Positions 1-8,852 of a stretch of 34,871 nt of DNA are shown piece after piece. How positions within the stretch are numbered: position 1 is the stretch's first letter; every line of letters starts with the position of its first letter. The notes under the pieces are model-generated. The model was not told the DNA's origin and did no database searches. It was given only the letters and a program-made list of their open reading frames with translations. Source of the DNA: Granulicella cerasi (lineage in GTDB: Bacteria > Acidobacteriota > Terriglobia > Terriglobales > Acidobacteriaceae); the NCBI RefSeq assembly GCF_025685575.1, contig NZ_JAGSYD010000001.1, positions 1,269,732-1,304,602 on the forward strand, read 5' to 3'. The translations under genes and the position numbers were made by a program.

Positions 1-651
<651 letters not shown>

Positions 652-695
652 GACAACGGCAGGGTCCAGGGCTTAGGGCCCAGGGCCCAGCAAAC

Positions 696-729
696 CACGA
701 AGGCCACCGAGAAATCGGTGGCCTTCGTG
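696..729 (+). terminator. Strong hairpin after tuf, no U-tract
   Basis: The arms CACGAAGGCCACCGA (696-710) and TCGGTGGCCTTCGTG (715-729) pair perfectly over 15 bp around a GAAA tetraloop. No T-run follows, so it may be a weak or Rho-assisted terminator, or an RNA-stabilising 3' end for the tuf message, rather than a classical intrinsic terminator. Confidence 0.7.
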
Positions 730-741
730 CGTTGCGGGAGG

Positions 742-803
742 TCGAAATATATATCGGGGAAAACTCGAAATATATTGTGAGTTTTCCTCAACTGCGTTAT
801 TCT
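742..803 (+). promoter_or_regulatory. Candidate S10 operon promoter with AT-rich direct repeats
   Basis: TTGTGA (775-780) and TATTCT (798-803) are separated by 17 bp and each match the sigma-70 consensus at 4 of 6 positions. Immediately upstream an AT-rich island carries a perfect 11-bp direct repeat TCGAAATATAT at 742-752 and 765-775, 23 bp start to start. This position is where an UP element would act. The gap between the tuf hairpin and rpsJ is a logical place for a promoter, but the boxes are imperfect. Confidence 0.45.
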
Positions 804-939
804 TACTTGGTTGGGCTACGTGTGTCTGCGTGGCTCTGTGTACTCCCAACAATTGAGGGTTGTCGGTCGGTCTAGAAGTCGATCGCCTGCAAACCACTCC
901 CAGCCGATCTTTGTGTAAGGTCAGAAAGAAGTACCCCAC

Positions 940-1257
940 ATGGCGCAACAGCGCATTCGTATCCGCCTGAAGGCTTATGACTATCGCGTTCTCGACACCT
1001 CCACCGGTGAAATCGTTGAGACGGCGAAGCGTACCGGAGCCCAGGTTGCAGGTCCAATTCCCCTGCCCACGATGAAGAACAAGTACTGCGTTCTCCGCTC
1101 GCCGCACGTCGACAAGAAGTCGCGCGAAGCGTTTGAGATTCGCACCCACAAGCGCCTGATCGACATCCTCGAGCCCACGCAGCAGACGGTGGACGCTCTG
1201 ATGAAGCTCGATCTACCCGCTGGTGTGGACGTAGAAATCAAGACCGTCACCAAGTAG
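940..1257 (+). CDS. rpsJ: 30S ribosomal protein S10
   Basis: This 105-residue protein matches S10 throughout ([14 protein letters not shown] near the start, then GPIPLPT and [20 protein letters not shown]). S10 sits in the head of the small subunit and also, as NusE, joins the antitermination complex on rRNA transcripts. The length is normal. The start at 940 follows a purine-rich AGAAAGAAG. It opens the S10 cluster, 288 bp after tuf and 163 bp before rplC; both gaps hold repeats or hairpins. Confidence 0.98.
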   Translation: MAQQRIRIRLKAYDYRVLDTSTGEIVETAKRTGAQVAGPIPLPTMKNKYCVLRSPHVDKKSREAFEIRTHKRLIDILEPTQQTVDALMKLDLPAGVDVEIKTVTK

Positions 1258-1262
1258 CTCAT

Positions 1263-1367
1263 AGCTGCTGGCTTCTAGCTTCTAGCTATAGGCCGAGCGG
1301 TGAGAGTGGTGATTCTTGTAGTTGAGTAAAACGAAGCTAGAGGCTAGCAGCTAGAGGCTAGCAGCTT
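1263..1367. repeat. Composite inverted and tandem repeat between rpsJ and rplC
   Basis: The left arm AGCTGCTGGCTTCTAGCT (1263-1280), followed by a second TCTAGCT copy (1281-1287), is complementary to the right arm. The right arm is a perfect tandem pair of AGCTAGAGGCTAGC (1335-1348 and 1349-1362). The arms can pair in alternative registers around a loop of about 50 nt. The sequence does not code and fills most of the 163-bp gap. Confidence 0.75.
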
Positions 1368-1420
1368 GCAAAACCTACAGTGCGGCGGCTCAACCGCGTG
1401 CATGATGAGGAGATAAGTCA

Positions 1421-2146
1421 ATGTCAGTAGCAGGAATTCTCGGTAAGAAGATTGGCATGACCCAGATCTTTGACGAAGCGGGTGTTGTTCACCCCGTCAC
1501 GGTTCTGAAGGTCGGCCCGTGCGTCATCACGCAGGTCAAGACGATGCAGAAGGACGGCTACGAAGCCGCCCAGATCGGCCTCGTTGAGTTCGTGAAGGCC
1601 ACCAAGGTAAACAAGGCACAGACCGGTCACTTCGCTAAGGCGGGTGTGGCTCCGGTTCGTGAGATCCGCGAAGTGCAGATCGAGCCGGTTGAAGAGGGCC
1701 AGGAAGCTCCGAAGGCGGGCGATCGCCTGACCGTCGAGATCTTCAGCGAAGCTCGCTTCGTGGACGTGATCGGTCACTCGAAGGGCCGCGGTTTCGCTGG
1801 CGTCGTGCGTCGTCACGGCTTCGGCGGCGGTCCCAAGTCGCACGGTCACATGTTCCAGATCCAGGGTTCGATCGGTGCATCGTCGTTCCCGTCGCGCGTG
1901 TTCCCGGGCCAGCGTATGCCGGGCCGTTTCGGTAACGACCAGGTGACGGTCCGCAACCTCCGCATTCGCGGCATCGACGTTGAGGACAACCTCCTCCTCG
2001 TTGAGGGTGCGGTTCCGGGCGCGAAGGAAGGCTACGTTCTCGTATCGAAGTCGGTGGCTCCGCCGCGTGAGCGTCGTGGATTCGCCGGTGCAGCTACGAA
2101 GGACGCGCTGAAGGCTTCGAAGAAGGCTTCCGCCAAGAAAAAGTAA
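1421..2146 (+). CDS. rplC: 50S ribosomal protein L3
   Basis: The opening VAGILGKKIGMTQIFDE and the central GHSKGRGFAGVVRRHGFGG loop, which reaches toward the peptidyl-transferase centre, identify L3. At 241 residues it is some 30 longer than the common form. The excess is at the C-terminus, a lysine- and alanine-rich tail ending in KASAKKK. GAGGAG lies upstream of the ATG with good spacing. L3 nucleates assembly of the large subunit. rplD follows after 131 bp. Confidence 0.98.
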   Translation: MSVAGILGKKIGMTQIFDEAGVVHPVTVLKVGPCVITQVKTMQKDGYEAAQIGLVEFVKATKVNKAQTGHFAKAGVAPVREIREVQIEPVEEGQEAPKAGDRLTVEIFSEARFVDVIGHSKGRGFAGVVRRHGFGGGPKSHGHMFQIQGSIGASSFPSRVFPGQRMPGRFGNDQVTVRNLRIRGIDVEDNLLLVEGAVPGAKEGYVLVSKSVAPPRERRGFAGAATKDALKASKKASAKKK

Positions 2147-2152
2147 CTCTTA

Positions 2153-2182
2153 GGCGGTAGCGGGTGAAAGCTCGCTGCCGCC
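2153..2182 (+). repeat. Intergenic hairpin between rplC and rplD
   Basis: GGCGGTAGCG (2153-2162) pairs with CGCTGCCGCC (2173-2182) over 10 bp with one G-U pair and a 10-nt loop. No T-run follows. The inner GGTAGCG/CGCTGCC core is shared with the hairpin between rplW and rplB. Confidence 0.6.
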
Positions 2183-2277
2183 ATGAGCCACAAGGTGCGC
2201 GGGGAACAGACCGAGAACGCACCATAACAAAGTTAGGGCTGGCGGCAACGATCGTCAGCACGGAAAGAAGAAGTGAG

Positions 2278-2931
2278 ATGGCCAACATCAATGTTGTGAA
2301 TCTCGAAGGCTCCAAGGTTGGCGAGTTTGAACTCGACCCCTTGTTCGCCGGCGAGGTAAACGAAGCACTCCTTTGGGAAGCGGTAAAGCATTACCGCGCA
2401 GCGCTGCGTCAGGGTACGCACGCGACCAAGAACCGCAAGAAGGTTTCGGGCGCAGGCAAGAAGCTTTGGAAGCAGAAGGGCACGGGCCGCGCTCGTGTAG
2501 GCTCCATCCGTACGCCGCTCTGGCGTGGTGGTGGTACGGTCCACGGACCTCAGCCGCGCTCGTATGAGTACGCGTTCCCCCGCAAGAAGCTCCTGGGCGC
2601 TCTCCGCTCGGCTCTGATCTCGAAGATCAACGACGGCCAGCTGACCGTTGTCGAGAACTTCGACGTGCAGGAAGCCAAGACCAAGCTCTTCCGCCAGACG
2701 CTGAACAAGCTCGAAGCGAAGAAGACCGCACTGCTCGTGGAAGCCACGCAGCAGATCGACGAGAAGCTCTACCTCGGTTCGCGTAACCTCGCGGGCGTCG
2801 AGTTGGTGCTGGCGTCGGAAGTGCACCCGTATGACCTGCTCCGCTATGAGAACGCGATCTTCTCGAAGGCTGCGTTTGAAGCTCTGCAGGAAACGCTGAA
2901 GAAGAACGTCAGCAAGAAGGAGGCGAAGTAA
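2278..2931 (+). CDS. rplD: 50S ribosomal protein L4
   Basis: The 217-residue product carries the L4 signature GTGRARVGSIRTPLWRGGG in the loop that lines the exit tunnel. The frame stays open upstream to 2164, but the start is placed at ATG 2278. The purine-rich GGAAAGAAGAAG precedes it, and MANINVVNL aligns with known L4 N-termini, while the upstream residues look like translated spacer. In enterobacteria L4 represses its own operon; whether that happens here cannot be seen. rplW begins 2 bp after the stop, so the two are probably translationally coupled. Confidence 0.96.
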   Translation: MANINVVNLEGSKVGEFELDPLFAGEVNEALLWEAVKHYRAALRQGTHATKNRKKVSGAGKKLWKQKGTGRARVGSIRTPLWRGGGTVHGPQPRSYEYAFPRKKLLGALRSALISKINDGQLTVVENFDVQEAKTKLFRQTLNKLEAKKTALLVEATQQIDEKLYLGSRNLAGVELVLASEVHPYDLLRYENAIFSKAAFEALQETLKKNVSKKEAK

Positions 2932-2933
2932 AC

Positions 2934-3224
2934 ATGCCTACCGTATATAGCGTTATCCGTCGTCCCATCATCACCGAGAAGGCTCTGATCACTCGCGAGA
3001 TGGAAGGCACCCTGGTTTTCGAAGTGGCCGCAACGGCCACGAAGACCGAAGTGAAGCAGGCTGTGGAGAAGCTTTTCAGCGTGAAGGTTGCGTCGATTCG
3101 CACCTCGATCGTGGAAGGCAAGGAGCGCCGTCGTGGTCGCTTCGCTGGCTATCGTCCGGACTGGAAGAAGGCCTATGTGAAGCTGAAGGCTGGCGAAACG
3201 GTTCCTGACTTCGTAGCTGAGTAA
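2934..3224 (+). CDS. rplW: 50S ribosomal protein L23
   Basis: The 96-residue sequence matches L23 (IRRPIITEKA near the start, then KTEVKQAVEKLFSVKVASIRT). L23 lies at the tunnel exit and is a docking site for trigger factor and SRP. The length is normal. It starts 2 bp after rplD, with AAGGAGG inside the rplD 3' end serving as its ribosome binding site. A 134-bp gap with a hairpin separates it from rplB. Confidence 0.97.
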   Translation: MPTVYSVIRRPIITEKALITREMEGTLVFEVAATATKTEVKQAVEKLFSVKVASIRTSIVEGKERRRGRFAGYRPDWKKAYVKLKAGETVPDFVAE

Positions 3225-3229
3225 TTGCG

Positions 3230-3262
3230 TGGGTTCGGTAGCGTGCTCCGCTGCCGAACCCA
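3230..3262 (+). repeat. Intergenic hairpin between rplW and rplB
   Basis: TGGGTTCGGTAGCG (3230-3243) pairs with CGCTGCCGAACCCA (3249-3262), a 14-bp stem with one G-U pair and a TGCTC loop. There is no U-tract, so full termination is unlikely. The top of the stem repeats the GGTAGCG/CGCTGCC core of the rplC-rplD hairpin. Confidence 0.65.
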
Positions 3263-3358
3263 GACCGCCTCTCCCCGGAGATCGCTGGTCGTAGTAACTA
3301 TCGCCTCCTGGCCACGCAGGCCAATTTCAAGGATGCGGAGAAATTCAAGGATTTAGAA

Positions 3359-4183
3359 ATGCCGATTAAGAGCTTTCGACCGATTACGCCTACGCTTCGT
3401 TTCCAGACGAAGCTGGTAAACGACGACATCACGACGGACAAGCCGCATAAGCCGCTGCTCGCAACCAAGCAGCGCACCGGCGGCCGTAACAACACTGGTT
3501 TGATGACCATGCGTCATCATGGCGGTGGCCACAAGCAGAAGCTTCGCATCATCGACTTCAAGCGCGAAAAGTTCGGTATCCCGGGCAAGGTCGCGACGGT
3601 CGAATATGATCCGAACCGCTCGGCACGTATCGCGCTGATCCACTACGCGGACGGCGAGAAGCGCTACATCATCCAGCCGATCGGCCTCAAGGTCGGTCAG
3701 GAAGTGATGAGCGGACCGACGGCCGACATTTTGGTGGGCAACGCTCTGCCGCTGCGCAGCATTCCGGTCGGTACGATCGTGCACAACATTGAACTTCGCC
3801 CGGGCCGTGGCGCGCAGATGGCGCGTTCGGCTGGTGCGCAGGTCAACCTCGTCGCCAAGGAAGGCGATTACGCGCTGCTCCGCTTGCCTTCGGGCGAAAC
3901 GCGCCGCGTGCTGATCGACTGCATGGCGACCATCGGACAGGTGGGCAACACCGATCACGAGAACGTGACCATCGGTAAGGCCGGCCGTAACCGCTGGAAG
4001 GGCATCCGTCCGACCAACCGTGGTGTGTCGATGAACCCGGTCGATCACCCGCACGGTGGTGGTGAAGGTAAGACCTCAGGCGGCCGTCACCCGGTTACGC
4101 CGTGGGGCCAGCCGACGCGTGGTTACAAGACCCGTAACAACAAGCGTACGGACGTCTTCATCGTTTCGCGTCGCAAGAAGTAG
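3359..4183 (+). CDS. rplB: 50S ribosomal protein L2
   Basis: The 274-residue protein is a full-length L2. It has the central [18 protein letters not shown] block and the C-terminal [20 protein letters not shown] region with the conserved histidine near the peptidyl-transferase centre. L2 is required for subunit association and peptide-bond formation. The basic tail ends [11 protein letters not shown]. It is followed after 125 bp by rpsS. Confidence 0.98.
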   Translation: MPIKSFRPITPTLRFQTKLVNDDITTDKPHKPLLATKQRTGGRNNTGLMTMRHHGGGHKQKLRIIDFKREKFGIPGKVATVEYDPNRSARIALIHYADGEKRYIIQPIGLKVGQEVMSGPTADILVGNALPLRSIPVGTIVHNIELRPGRGAQMARSAGAQVNLVAKEGDYALLRLPSGETRRVLIDCMATIGQVGNTDHENVTIGKAGRNRWKGIRPTNRGVSMNPVDHPHGGGEGKTSGGRHPVTPWGQPTRGYKTRNNKRTDVFIVSRRKK

Positions 4184-4308
4184 TAGTAACGGCGCCCTGG
4201 GAGGCGTGAGGCTGGCGCATGTCAGACTTACGAACGGATGGGCTGGACCAAGTCGCAGACTCCTCTCCTGCGATTCGTTGTACCGAGTACTGAAAAGGAA
4301 AATCACAA

Positions 4309-4593
4309 ATGGCACGTTCTACGAAGAAGGGCCCGTTCATTGACGAGCACCTGATGACGAAGGTCAACGTGATGAACGCTGCGGGAGACAAGAAGGTCAT
4401 CCGCACATGGTCGCGCCGCTCGACGATCCATCCCGACTTTGTCGGTCACACGATCGCCGTGCACAACGGCCGTAAGTTCATCCCCGTGTACTGCACGGAA
4501 AACATGGTTGGTCACAAGCTGGGCGAATTCGCAGCAACCCGCACGTTCAAGGGCCACGTGGCCAAGGGCGGCGACACGGCGAAGGGCCGCTAA
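4309..4593 (+). CDS. rpsS: 30S ribosomal protein S19
   Basis: The 94-residue product starts [12 protein letters not shown] and holds the S19 core [21 protein letters not shown] and [17 protein letters not shown]19 binds the head of the small subunit with S13. The length is normal. GAAAAGGAAAATCACAA precedes the ATG. rplV starts only 12 bp after the stop, so translational coupling is likely. Confidence 0.98.
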   Translation: MARSTKKGPFIDEHLMTKVNVMNAAGDKKVIRTWSRRSTIHPDFVGHTIAVHNGRKFIPVYCTENMVGHKLGEFAATRTFKGHVAKGGDTAKGR

Positions 4594-4605
4594 AGGGAGA
4601 CAGTA

Positions 4606-5112
4606 ATGGCAAAGAAGACTGCAAATACCGCTCCCGAGTTCCGCGCTGAAGCGAAGTTCCAGCGTGTAAGCCCGCAGAAGGCCAAGCTCGTGCTTGACCT
4701 GATCAAGGGTCAGCGCGTGGAAGCTGCCATCAACACGGTGGCTTTCACCAACAAGCGCATCGCTCCGGTGGTGGAGAAGGTTCTCCGCTCGGCTGTGGCG
4801 AACGCGCAGCATCTGTCGGATGAGCGCGGCCTCGACATCGATCTGGACAACCTGATCGTGAAGACCGCTGTCGCCAACGACGGCCCGCGCATGAAGCGTA
4901 TCCGCCCTGCCCCGATGGGCCGTGCGTTCCGCTACCAGCGCCGCATCGCACACATCATCATCACGGTGGCCGAGAAGAAGGCTGCTGAGGTGAAGGTGAA
5001 GGCTGCTCCGGCAACGGAAGCACCTGCTGCCGAAGCTCCGAAGGCTGCCAAGAAGGCAGCTCCGAAGAAGGCCGCAAAGAAGGCTGCTAAGAAGACCGCA
5101 GCTGCTGAGTAA
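4606..5112 (+). CDS. rplV: 50S ribosomal protein L22 with lysine/alanine-rich C-terminal tail
   Basis: The first 125 or so residues are a standard L22, including the tunnel-lining beta-hairpin and GRAFRYQRRIAHIIITV. The family is usually about 110 residues; this protein has 168. The extra 40 are a low-complexity tail of alanine, lysine, proline and glutamate with repeated KKA units, resembling histone H1-type tails. GGGAGA precedes the ATG. The tail stays in frame to a clean stop with no sign of frameshift, so it is a real extension. Confidence 0.97.
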   Translation: MAKKTANTAPEFRAEAKFQRVSPQKAKLVLDLIKGQRVEAAINTVAFTNKRIAPVVEKVLRSAVANAQHLSDERGLDIDLDNLIVKTAVANDGPRMKRIRPAPMGRAFRYQRRIAHIIITVAEKKAAEVKVKAAPATEAPAAEAPKAAKKAAPKKAAKKAAKKTAAAE

Positions 5113-5223
5113 GTCATTCTGGTGAGTCGGTCAGGGAGTGAGCTTTCGAGCTTTCCTCGACCGACAAAATCCGTGTAGTCCACCTCCCGGCTCAACCGCG
5201 GATGGTGAGAAAAGAAGGATAGT

Positions 5224-5898
5224 ATGGGACAAAAAGTCCATCCCTATGGATTCCGCCTGGGCGTCAACAAGCCCTGGAAGTCGCGCTGGTTCGTAGAGCG
5301 CGGTTACGACAAGCTCCTCGTTGAGGACGTCAAGCTGAAGGCTGAGCTTCGCGAGAAGCTGAAGGCTGCTGGTGTTTCGAGCGTTGAAGTTGAGCGCCCG
5401 GGCAACAAGCTCCGCCTCATCATCCGCACCGCACGTCCGGGCATCATCATCGGCCGCAAGGGCGCGGAAATCGACAAGCTCAAGGCAGACATCCAGAAGC
5501 GTACGAACCGCGAAGTGTTCATCGACATTCTGGAAGTCAACAAGCCGGAGCTCGACGCTCAGCTCGTGGCCGAGAACATCGCTCTCCAGCTGGAGAAGCG
5601 TGTATCGTTCCGTCGCGCAATGCGTAAGTCGGTGGATTCGGCTCTGCGCTTCGGTTGCAAGGGCATCAAGGTCCGCGTGTCGGGCCGTCTGAACGGCAAC
5701 GAAATCGCTCGCTCCGAGTGGTATCTCCAGGGCCGCCTGCCGCTGCACACGCTGCGCGCAGACATCGACTACGGCTTCGCGGAAGCGAAGACCACGTACG
5801 GCATCATCGGTGTCAAGACGTGGGTTTACCGTGGCGATATCTACGAGCAGAAGAAGCGTCGTCCGGCTGAGACCGTGGGTGCTGCTGGCGTATTCTAG
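5224..5898 (+). CDS. rpsC: 30S ribosomal protein S3
   Basis: The 224-residue product begins [17 protein letters not shown] and contains the KH-domain motif [12 protein letters not shown] (near residue 77) and the C-terminal block ending [16 protein letters not shown]3 forms part of the mRNA entry tunnel and helicase site. The length is normal. After it comes the longest gap in the ribosomal cluster (372 bp), whereas rpsC and rplP are close together in most bacteria. Confidence 0.98.
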   Translation: MGQKVHPYGFRLGVNKPWKSRWFVERGYDKLLVEDVKLKAELREKLKAAGVSSVEVERPGNKLRLIIRTARPGIIIGRKGAEIDKLKADIQKRTNREVFIDILEVNKPELDAQLVAENIALQLEKRVSFRRAMRKSVDSALRFGCKGIKVRVSGRLNGNEIARSEWYLQGRLPLHTLRADIDYGFAEAKTTYGIIGVKTWVYRGDIYEQKKRRPAETVGAAGVF

Positions 5899-6270
5899 CC
5901 AAAGATTGGAAATCGGGTTTGGAGATTCGTTTCGGCGGACTCTAAACCCGAGGTCCATGTTGAAAAAGTTTGGAGAAAGAACCAAACTTTGCTACACTAT
6001 TCAGGTTTGGCCCTGAGTCTGCCTTGGTTTGCACTGTGGCAGAGACCTCGGTCGAGCTTTCAGAGTTTGGATTGTTCTTGATCCACTCTTGCATTCCCCT
6101 CGAAACACTAAGGGTTCTGCTGAAGCTCCTCGGCTGTTCTGCGGCTTCCGCCTCGTGCGGTCCAGTTCGCATCATTCGCTGGGCTCGTTGCTGTATGGAC
6201 GGGCTCCCGGGCTTCGGCCTGGCAAGTTCCGGCGGGCCTTGTGCTCGTCGCTCAAGATAAGGATTAGGAA
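5899..6270 (+). promoter_or_regulatory. 372-bp rpsC-rplP spacer with two hairpins and a possible internal promoter
   Basis: No convincing gene is present. CGGGTTTGGA (5914-5923) pairs with TCTAAACCCG (5941-5950). AAAGTTTGG (5965-5973) and CCAAACTTT (5982-5990) are a perfect 9-bp inverted repeat. TTGGAG (5970-5975) and TACACT (5993-5998) lie 17 bp apart and could be a weak promoter whose spacer overlaps that dyad. The rest, about 6000-6250, shows no clear signal except AAGGATTAGGAA before rplP. Confidence 0.4.
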
Positions 6271-6705
6271 ATGCTTTCTCCCAAGCGCGTAAAGTATCGC
6301 AAGCAACAGCGCGGCCGTATGACCGGCAAGGCGTGGCGTGGTTCCGACCTCGCATTCGGCGATTTCGGTCTCAAGGTTCTCGAGTGTGGCTACATCACCG
6401 ATCGTCAGATCGAAGCGGCGCGTATCGCGATGACCCGCTTCATCAAGCGTGGTGGTAAGGTCTGGCTCCGCATTTTCCCGGACAAGCCCATTACCCGCAA
6501 GCCGGCCGAAACCCGTATGGGTAAGGGCAAGGGTGCACCGGATCACTGGGTAGCCGTTGTCCGTCCTGGCAAGATCATGTTCGAGATGGAAGGCGTTCCG
6601 GTCGATATCGCGCGCGAAGCAATGCGCCTGGCGACCAACAAGCTTCCGCTCAAGACGACCTTTGTGGTTCGTCCCGGTGTATCGACGGAAGTCGCCGCCA
6701 AGTAA
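6271..6705 (+). CDS. rplP: 50S ribosomal protein L16
   Basis: The 144-residue product has the L16 hallmarks: start [17 protein letters not shown], central [27 protein letters not shown], and [14 protein letters not shown]16 contacts the elbow of A-site tRNA and is added late in large-subunit assembly. The length is slightly above the usual 136-140. AAGGATTAGGAA precedes the ATG. rpmC follows after 50 bp. Confidence 0.98.
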   Translation: MLSPKRVKYRKQQRGRMTGKAWRGSDLAFGDFGLKVLECGYITDRQIEAARIAMTRFIKRGGKVWLRIFPDKPITRKPAETRMGKGKGAPDHWVAVVRPGKIMFEMEGVPVDIAREAMRLATNKLPLKTTFVVRPGVSTEVAAK

Positions 6706-6755
6706 CGATATTTCGCGAGGCCTCTCGGGGCCCGCACCTTTTGAAGGAAACGATC

Positions 6756-6965
6756 ATGGAACTCGATAAGATCCGCGGACTGAGCGACGCCGAGCTGAAG
6801 GCAGAAGAGACGAAGGTTGCAGAGCAGCTTTTCCGTATCCGCTTCGCCAAGAGCCTGGGTAAGGCTGAGGGCGTTGGCAACATCCGCTCGCTGAAGCTCG
6901 ACATCGCACGCATCAAGACCATCGCCCGTGAGCGCGTGCTCGCGGCCAGCAAGGCAGGCAAGTAA
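6756..6965 (+). CDS. rpmC: 50S ribosomal protein L29
   Basis: The 69-residue helical protein fits L29 ([22 protein letters not shown], then [10 protein letters not shown]). The frame continues upstream to a TTG at 6741, but ATG 6756 is preferred because GAAGGA lies 7-8 nt upstream and the product then has the family's usual length. L29 sits next to L23 at the tunnel exit. Its TAA overlaps the ATG of rpsQ by one base (TAATG), a coupling arrangement. Confidence 0.95.
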   Translation: MELDKIRGLSDAELKAEETKVAEQLFRIRFAKSLGKAEGVGNIRSLKLDIARIKTIARERVLAASKAGK

Positions 6966-7300
6966 TGGCTGAAACCACTGTGACCACCACCCCTGAAGTG
7001 AAGGCGCACCGCGCTGAGAAGGTCGGCCTCGTAGTTTCGACGAAGATGGAGAAGACCATCGTTGTCGAGATCGAAATGCGCAAGGCTCACCCCAAGTACA
7101 AGCGTGTCATGAAGTCGAACAAGAAGTTCTACGCACATGACGAGCAGAACTCGGCCCGCGTGGGCGACATGGTCCGCATCCGCGAGACCCGTCCCCTGTC
7201 GAAGCTGAAGCGCTGGTCGCTTGAAGAGATCATCCGTCGCTCGTCGCTTTCGGCGCTTGCGGAAGAGAAGCCTGTCGCGGCTGAGTCGGCCACGAAGTAA
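6965..7300 (+). CDS. rpsQ: 30S ribosomal protein S17
   Basis: The S17 core is clear ([54 protein letters not shown]). At 111 residues it is longer than the usual 80-90, with about 15 extra residues at the N-terminus and an alanine/glutamate-rich tail. The start overlaps the rpmC stop codon, which supports ATG 6965. S17 is a primary 16S rRNA binder in the small-subunit body. Confidence 0.97.
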   Translation: MAETTVTTTPEVKAHRAEKVGLVVSTKMEKTIVVEIEMRKAHPKYKRVMKSNKKFYAHDEQNSARVGDMVRIRETRPLSKLKRWSLEEIIRRSSLSALAEEKPVAAESATK

Positions 7301-7345
7301 CGAGATAGCGCGGGCCGCAAGGCTCGCAGCGCAAGGAGAAATACC

Positions 7346-7717
7346 ATGGCAGTTCAAATGCGCACCATGCTCGCCGTTGCCGACAACTCAGGCGCGCGCA
7401 AGCTTCAGGTGATTCTGCCGCTCGGCGGCGGCCTCGGTAAGAAGGCCGGCCTGGGCGATGTTGTGACCGCTGCGGTGAAGGAAGCTTCGCCGGACGGCAC
7501 GGTTAAGAAGGGTAAGGTCGTCAAGGCGGTGATCGTGCGTACGCACAAGGAATACCGCCGCAAGGACGGCACCTACATCCGCTTCGATGAGAACGCGGCT
7601 GTGGTGATCAACGATGCGATGGAGCCGGTTGGCACGCGCGTATTTGGTCCGGTTGCCCGTGAGCTCCGCGACAAGAAGTTCCTCAAGATCGTGTCGCTCG
7701 CTCCTGAAGTCATCTAG
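7346..7717 (+). CDS. rplN: 50S ribosomal protein L14
   Basis: The 123-residue sequence is a typical full-length L14 ([13 protein letters not shown] near the start, then [28 protein letters not shown]). L14 forms an intersubunit bridge with 16S rRNA. It marks the start of what is the spc operon in enterobacteria; here it lies just 45 bp after rpsQ, with AAGGAGAAATACC before the ATG and no clear separate promoter. Confidence 0.98.
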   Translation: MAVQMRTMLAVADNSGARKLQVILPLGGGLGKKAGLGDVVTAAVKEASPDGTVKKGKVVKAVIVRTHKEYRRKDGTYIRFDENAAVVINDAMEPVGTRVFGPVARELRDKKFLKIVSLAPEVI

Positions 7718-7730
7718 TTGTACGTTCTGC

Positions 7731-7773
7731 GTTCTAAGTTGTAAGTCTTTACCTTGAACTTGCAACTTAGAAC
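7731..7773 (+). repeat. Intergenic hairpin between rplN and rplX
   Basis: GTTCTAAGTTGTAAG (7731-7745) pairs with CTTGCAACTTAGAAC (7759-7773), a 15-bp stem with one G-U pair around a 13-nt loop. No U-tract follows. It sits in the middle of a 140-bp gap. Confidence 0.65.
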
Positions 7774-7857
7774 CTAGAACTGTTTCTGCGGAATCCGGCT
7801 CCGCGCCTCGTAAGAGGCAATGATTGCCGAGGCAAAACGAAAGAGAGTAGTAGAGCA

Positions 7858-8193
7858 ATGGCAAAGATTCAGCGTAATGACCAGGTGATCGTGATTGCAG
7901 GCAACAACAAGGGCAAGAAGGCCCGCGTTCTCCGCGTCCTCACCGACAAGAACCGCGTTCTGCTCGAAGGCATCCAGGGCGACAACCTTCGCATGATCAA
8001 GAAGCATGTGAAGCCGAACCCCCAGACGGGCGCACAGGGCAGCATCCAGGAGTTGAACCCGACGGTTCACATCTCCAACGTGATGCTCCTCGATGCAGAA
8101 GGCAAGGCTTCGCGCGTCGGTTACACCATCGTCGACGGCAAGAAGGTTCGCGTGACCAAGTCCAACGGGCAGCAGGTCGCAGCGACGAAGTAG
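7858..8193 (+). CDS. rplX: 50S ribosomal protein L24
   Basis: The product starts with the L24 KOW-like segment (QRNDQVIVIAGNNKGKKARVLRV) and continues with MIKKHVKPNPQTGAQGSIQE. L24 starts large-subunit assembly and later lies at the tunnel exit. At 111 residues it is near normal. Purine-rich GAAAGAGAGTAG precedes the ATG. The 85-bp gap to rplE contains a small GCGAGCC/GGCTTCGC stem. Confidence 0.97.
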   Translation: MAKIQRNDQVIVIAGNNKGKKARVLRVLTDKNRVLLEGIQGDNLRMIKKHVKPNPQTGAQGSIQELNPTVHISNVMLLDAEGKASRVGYTIVDGKKVRVTKSNGQQVAATK

Positions 8194-8278
8194 TGGGTAT
8201 CGCGAGCCGCATGGCTTCGCAATTGAACACCTCACGAAACGGTAAACACTCCGGAACCGTGAGAAAGAGAGAAAAGAA

Positions 8279-8827
8279 ATGGCTGCACGTCTGAAAGAGA
8301 AGTACGTAAGCGAGATCAAGGCATCGGTTCAGAAGGAACTCGGCCTTGCGAACGTAATGCAGGTGCCGAAGCTCGAGAAGATCGTCATCAACATGGGTCT
8401 CGGCGAAGCAACGCAGAACTCGAAGATGATGGATCCGCTCGTGGCTGATCTGGCTTCGATCGCCGGCCAGAAGCCGGTTGTGACGAAGGCGAAAAAGTCG
8501 ATCGCTGCGTTCAAGCTGCGTGAAGGCATGCCCATCGGTGCGATGGTCACGCTGCGCGGCGAAGCGATGTACGAGTTCCTCGATCGTCTGATCTCGGTGG
8601 CTCTGCCCCGTGTGCGTGACTTCCGCGGTGTATCGTCGAAGAGCTTCGACGGCCGTGGCAACTATACGCTCGGTCTGCGCGACCAGCTGATCTTCGCTGA
8701 AATCGACTACGCGAAGGTCGACAAGACCAAGGGCATGAACGTCACTTTCGTGACGACGGCTCAGGACGACAACGGTGCGCGCACCCTGCTCAAGGCGTTC
8801 GGCATGCCGTTCCGCCAGGGCAACTAA
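8279..8827 (+). CDS. rplE: 50S ribosomal protein L5
   Basis: The 182-residue product matches L5 along its length ([54 protein letters not shown]). L5 binds 5S rRNA and contacts P-site tRNA. The length is standard. AGAAAGAGAGAAAAGAA precedes the start. rpsN follows after 25 bp. Confidence 0.98.
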   Translation: MAARLKEKYVSEIKASVQKELGLANVMQVPKLEKIVINMGLGEATQNSKMMDPLVADLASIAGQKPVVTKAKKSIAAFKLREGMPIGAMVTLRGEAMYEFLDRLISVALPRVRDFRGVSSKSFDGRGNYTLGLRDQLIFAEIDYAKVDKTKGMNVTFVTTAQDDNGARTLLKAFGMPFRQGN

Positions 8828-8852
8828 GGCGAAGGATTAGGAGTAAAGAGAA

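Noticed and set aside
5899..6270. Possible small gene in the rpsC-rplP gap
   Set aside because: The frames available have no ribosome binding site and run into flanking genes; no family resemblance.
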